In this document: one piece after another, positions 34,175 to 34,795 of the stretch
Layout of the letters: every line of letters begins with the position of its first letter
How positions within the stretch are numbered: the stretch's first letter is position 1
Origin: CAYZQH01 sp050300015
GTDB taxonomy: Bacteria > Pseudomonadota > Gammaproteobacteria > Pseudomonadales > Cellvibrionaceae
Direction of reading: 5' to 3'
Assembly: GCA_050300015.1 (NCBI GenBank)
Contig: JBNKWZ010000023.1
Coordinates: 1-34,795 of the forward strand
DNA length: 34,795 bases
The notes under the pieces: model-generated
What the model was told of the DNA's origin: nothing
Databases searched by the model: none
Seen by the model: the letters and a program-made list of their open reading frames with translations, nothing else
Translations under genes and position numbers: made by a program

Positions 34175-34391
34175 AGAAGGTGCGCTGCTCGCTGGGAGTT
34201 GAAATTTTCGTTCCATTTGGTTTTGCGCATCCATGCGCTATCGATATTGGTCAATCCATTTACGTCAATGGCACTCTGAAACTACGTGGGCTTTCTAGAA
34301 GCACACAAAAACCACTTCAAAAATCAGGTTTCGCCGTTCAGTTCGGCTTTTAGTCGAATAAATGCGCCAGGCTTTTTTCTGATTCGAATAA

Positions 34392-34654
34392 GACAATATT
34401 TCGCCTTTAGGCGAGGTACTTTTACGAAGTAAATCCCTTTACTTCGCCTTTTAGGTCGGCCTGAAGCGGATTCAAAATGCTCTGGGCGCTTTTCTCTTAA
34501 TAAGGGCAAGACCAGGTTTCGCCTTGACTCGCCATCAAGGCGAAACTTTTCTTTATATATTTTTCTGCGGAATTGACTTTTAGCTTGGTGCAATCAGACC
34601 AAGCGCCCGTCGGTAGGCAAACTCCTTACCTCGCTCTCAGGGCGAAACCTTGTT
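34392..34654. repeat. Dispersed repeat, copy 2, with inserted hairpin
   Basis: Left part 34401-34500 parallels 30301-30395 of copy 1 base for base over most positions (GAGGTACTTTTAC, AAGTAAATCC, TTTACTTC, TTCAAAATGCTC). The right end ACCTCGCTCTCAGGGCGAAA (34628-34647) parallels the right end of copy 1. Between them lies a perfect 11-bp hairpin, TTTCGCCTTGA/TCAAGGCGAAA, also seen in degraded form at 8029-8080. The open frame across this segment is not a gene. Confidence 0.65.
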
Positions 34655-34697
34655 TCGCGGATTCAAATCCGAAGTGCATCACCTCAACCTGTAGAAG

Positions 34698-34732
34698 AAG
34701 GGGCTAGCTGAAGGTAAGCTCTTCCCCTTTTT
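34698..34732 (+). terminator. Terminator-like hairpin at the window end
   Basis: AAGGGG (34698-34703) pairs with CCCCTT (34724-34729), with an inner AGCT/AGCT pairing, followed by TTTTT. It lies over 500 nt from the NYN gene, so it probably belongs to the repeat region or to a gene outside the window. Confidence 0.35.
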
Positions 34733-34795
34733 CTCCGGCAAGAGATGAAGCAGTGAAGAGACAATACCAACAGCTAACCTATGAGCAACGATGCC

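Noticed and set aside
34324..34593. An 89-residue minus-strand open frame
   Set aside because: It falls within the dispersed repeat and hairpins; its basic, low-complexity translation is a by-product of the repeat.

Overview
The window looks like chromosomal DNA of a marine or saprophytic gammaproteobacterium, most likely near Cellvibrionaceae/Cellvibrionales. The clues are two small lipoproteins with long poly-serine linkers, a very large secreted multidomain protein with a choice-of-anchor-U-type module, and DbpA, TrkH and DUF2721 proteins of gammaproteobacterial character. No rRNA, tRNA, CRISPR array or complete insertion sequence was recognised. The taxonomic placement is inference.

Layout. 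1-85: start of a transposase-like gene cut by the window edge. 346-1731: DEAD-box helicase dbpA. 1824-2163: a MITE-like element and a strong terminator. 2237-8011: a probable copper locus. A YcnI-like (DUF1775) protein and a small lipoprotein run leftward. An MbnP-like lipoprotein, its MbnH/MauG-like di-heme partner, an outer-membrane barrel and an SMP-30-like propeller protein run rightward. Two near-identical 17-bp palindromic sites sit in the divergent intergenic region. 8211-8954: TauE/SafE permease. 9093-9492: two copies of a 172-bp hairpin-rich element. 9694-11148: trkH.

11358-15252: an ECF sigma factor fused to a polytopic membrane domain, divergent from a secreted CIA30-domain protein, followed by an acyltransferase-3 protein. 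The divergent region carries the same promoter-like signal (TGTCACC-N16-GCACTTA) facing both ways. This suggests a self-regulated ECF module and is the best candidate here for an undescribed regulatory system. 15456-23982: a poly-serine lipoprotein and a 2695-residue secreted protein (NHL-like, FG-GAP, thrombospondin-3-type, HYR, Calx-beta modules). 24405-24757: a broken PA2779-family gene.

25051-29515: an apparent leftward molybdenum-hydroxylase operon (mocA, [2Fe-2S] subunit, Tat-exported molybdopterin subunit, xdhC), preceded by a DUF2721 membrane protein. 30290-34654: a HEAT-like protein of unknown function, a leaderless lysozyme-like plus peptidoglycan-binding protein, and an NYN/LOTUS-type nuclease-like protein, flanked by two copies of a dispersed repeat with terminal inverted repeats.

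All family assignments were made by reading motifs; no database search was possible.
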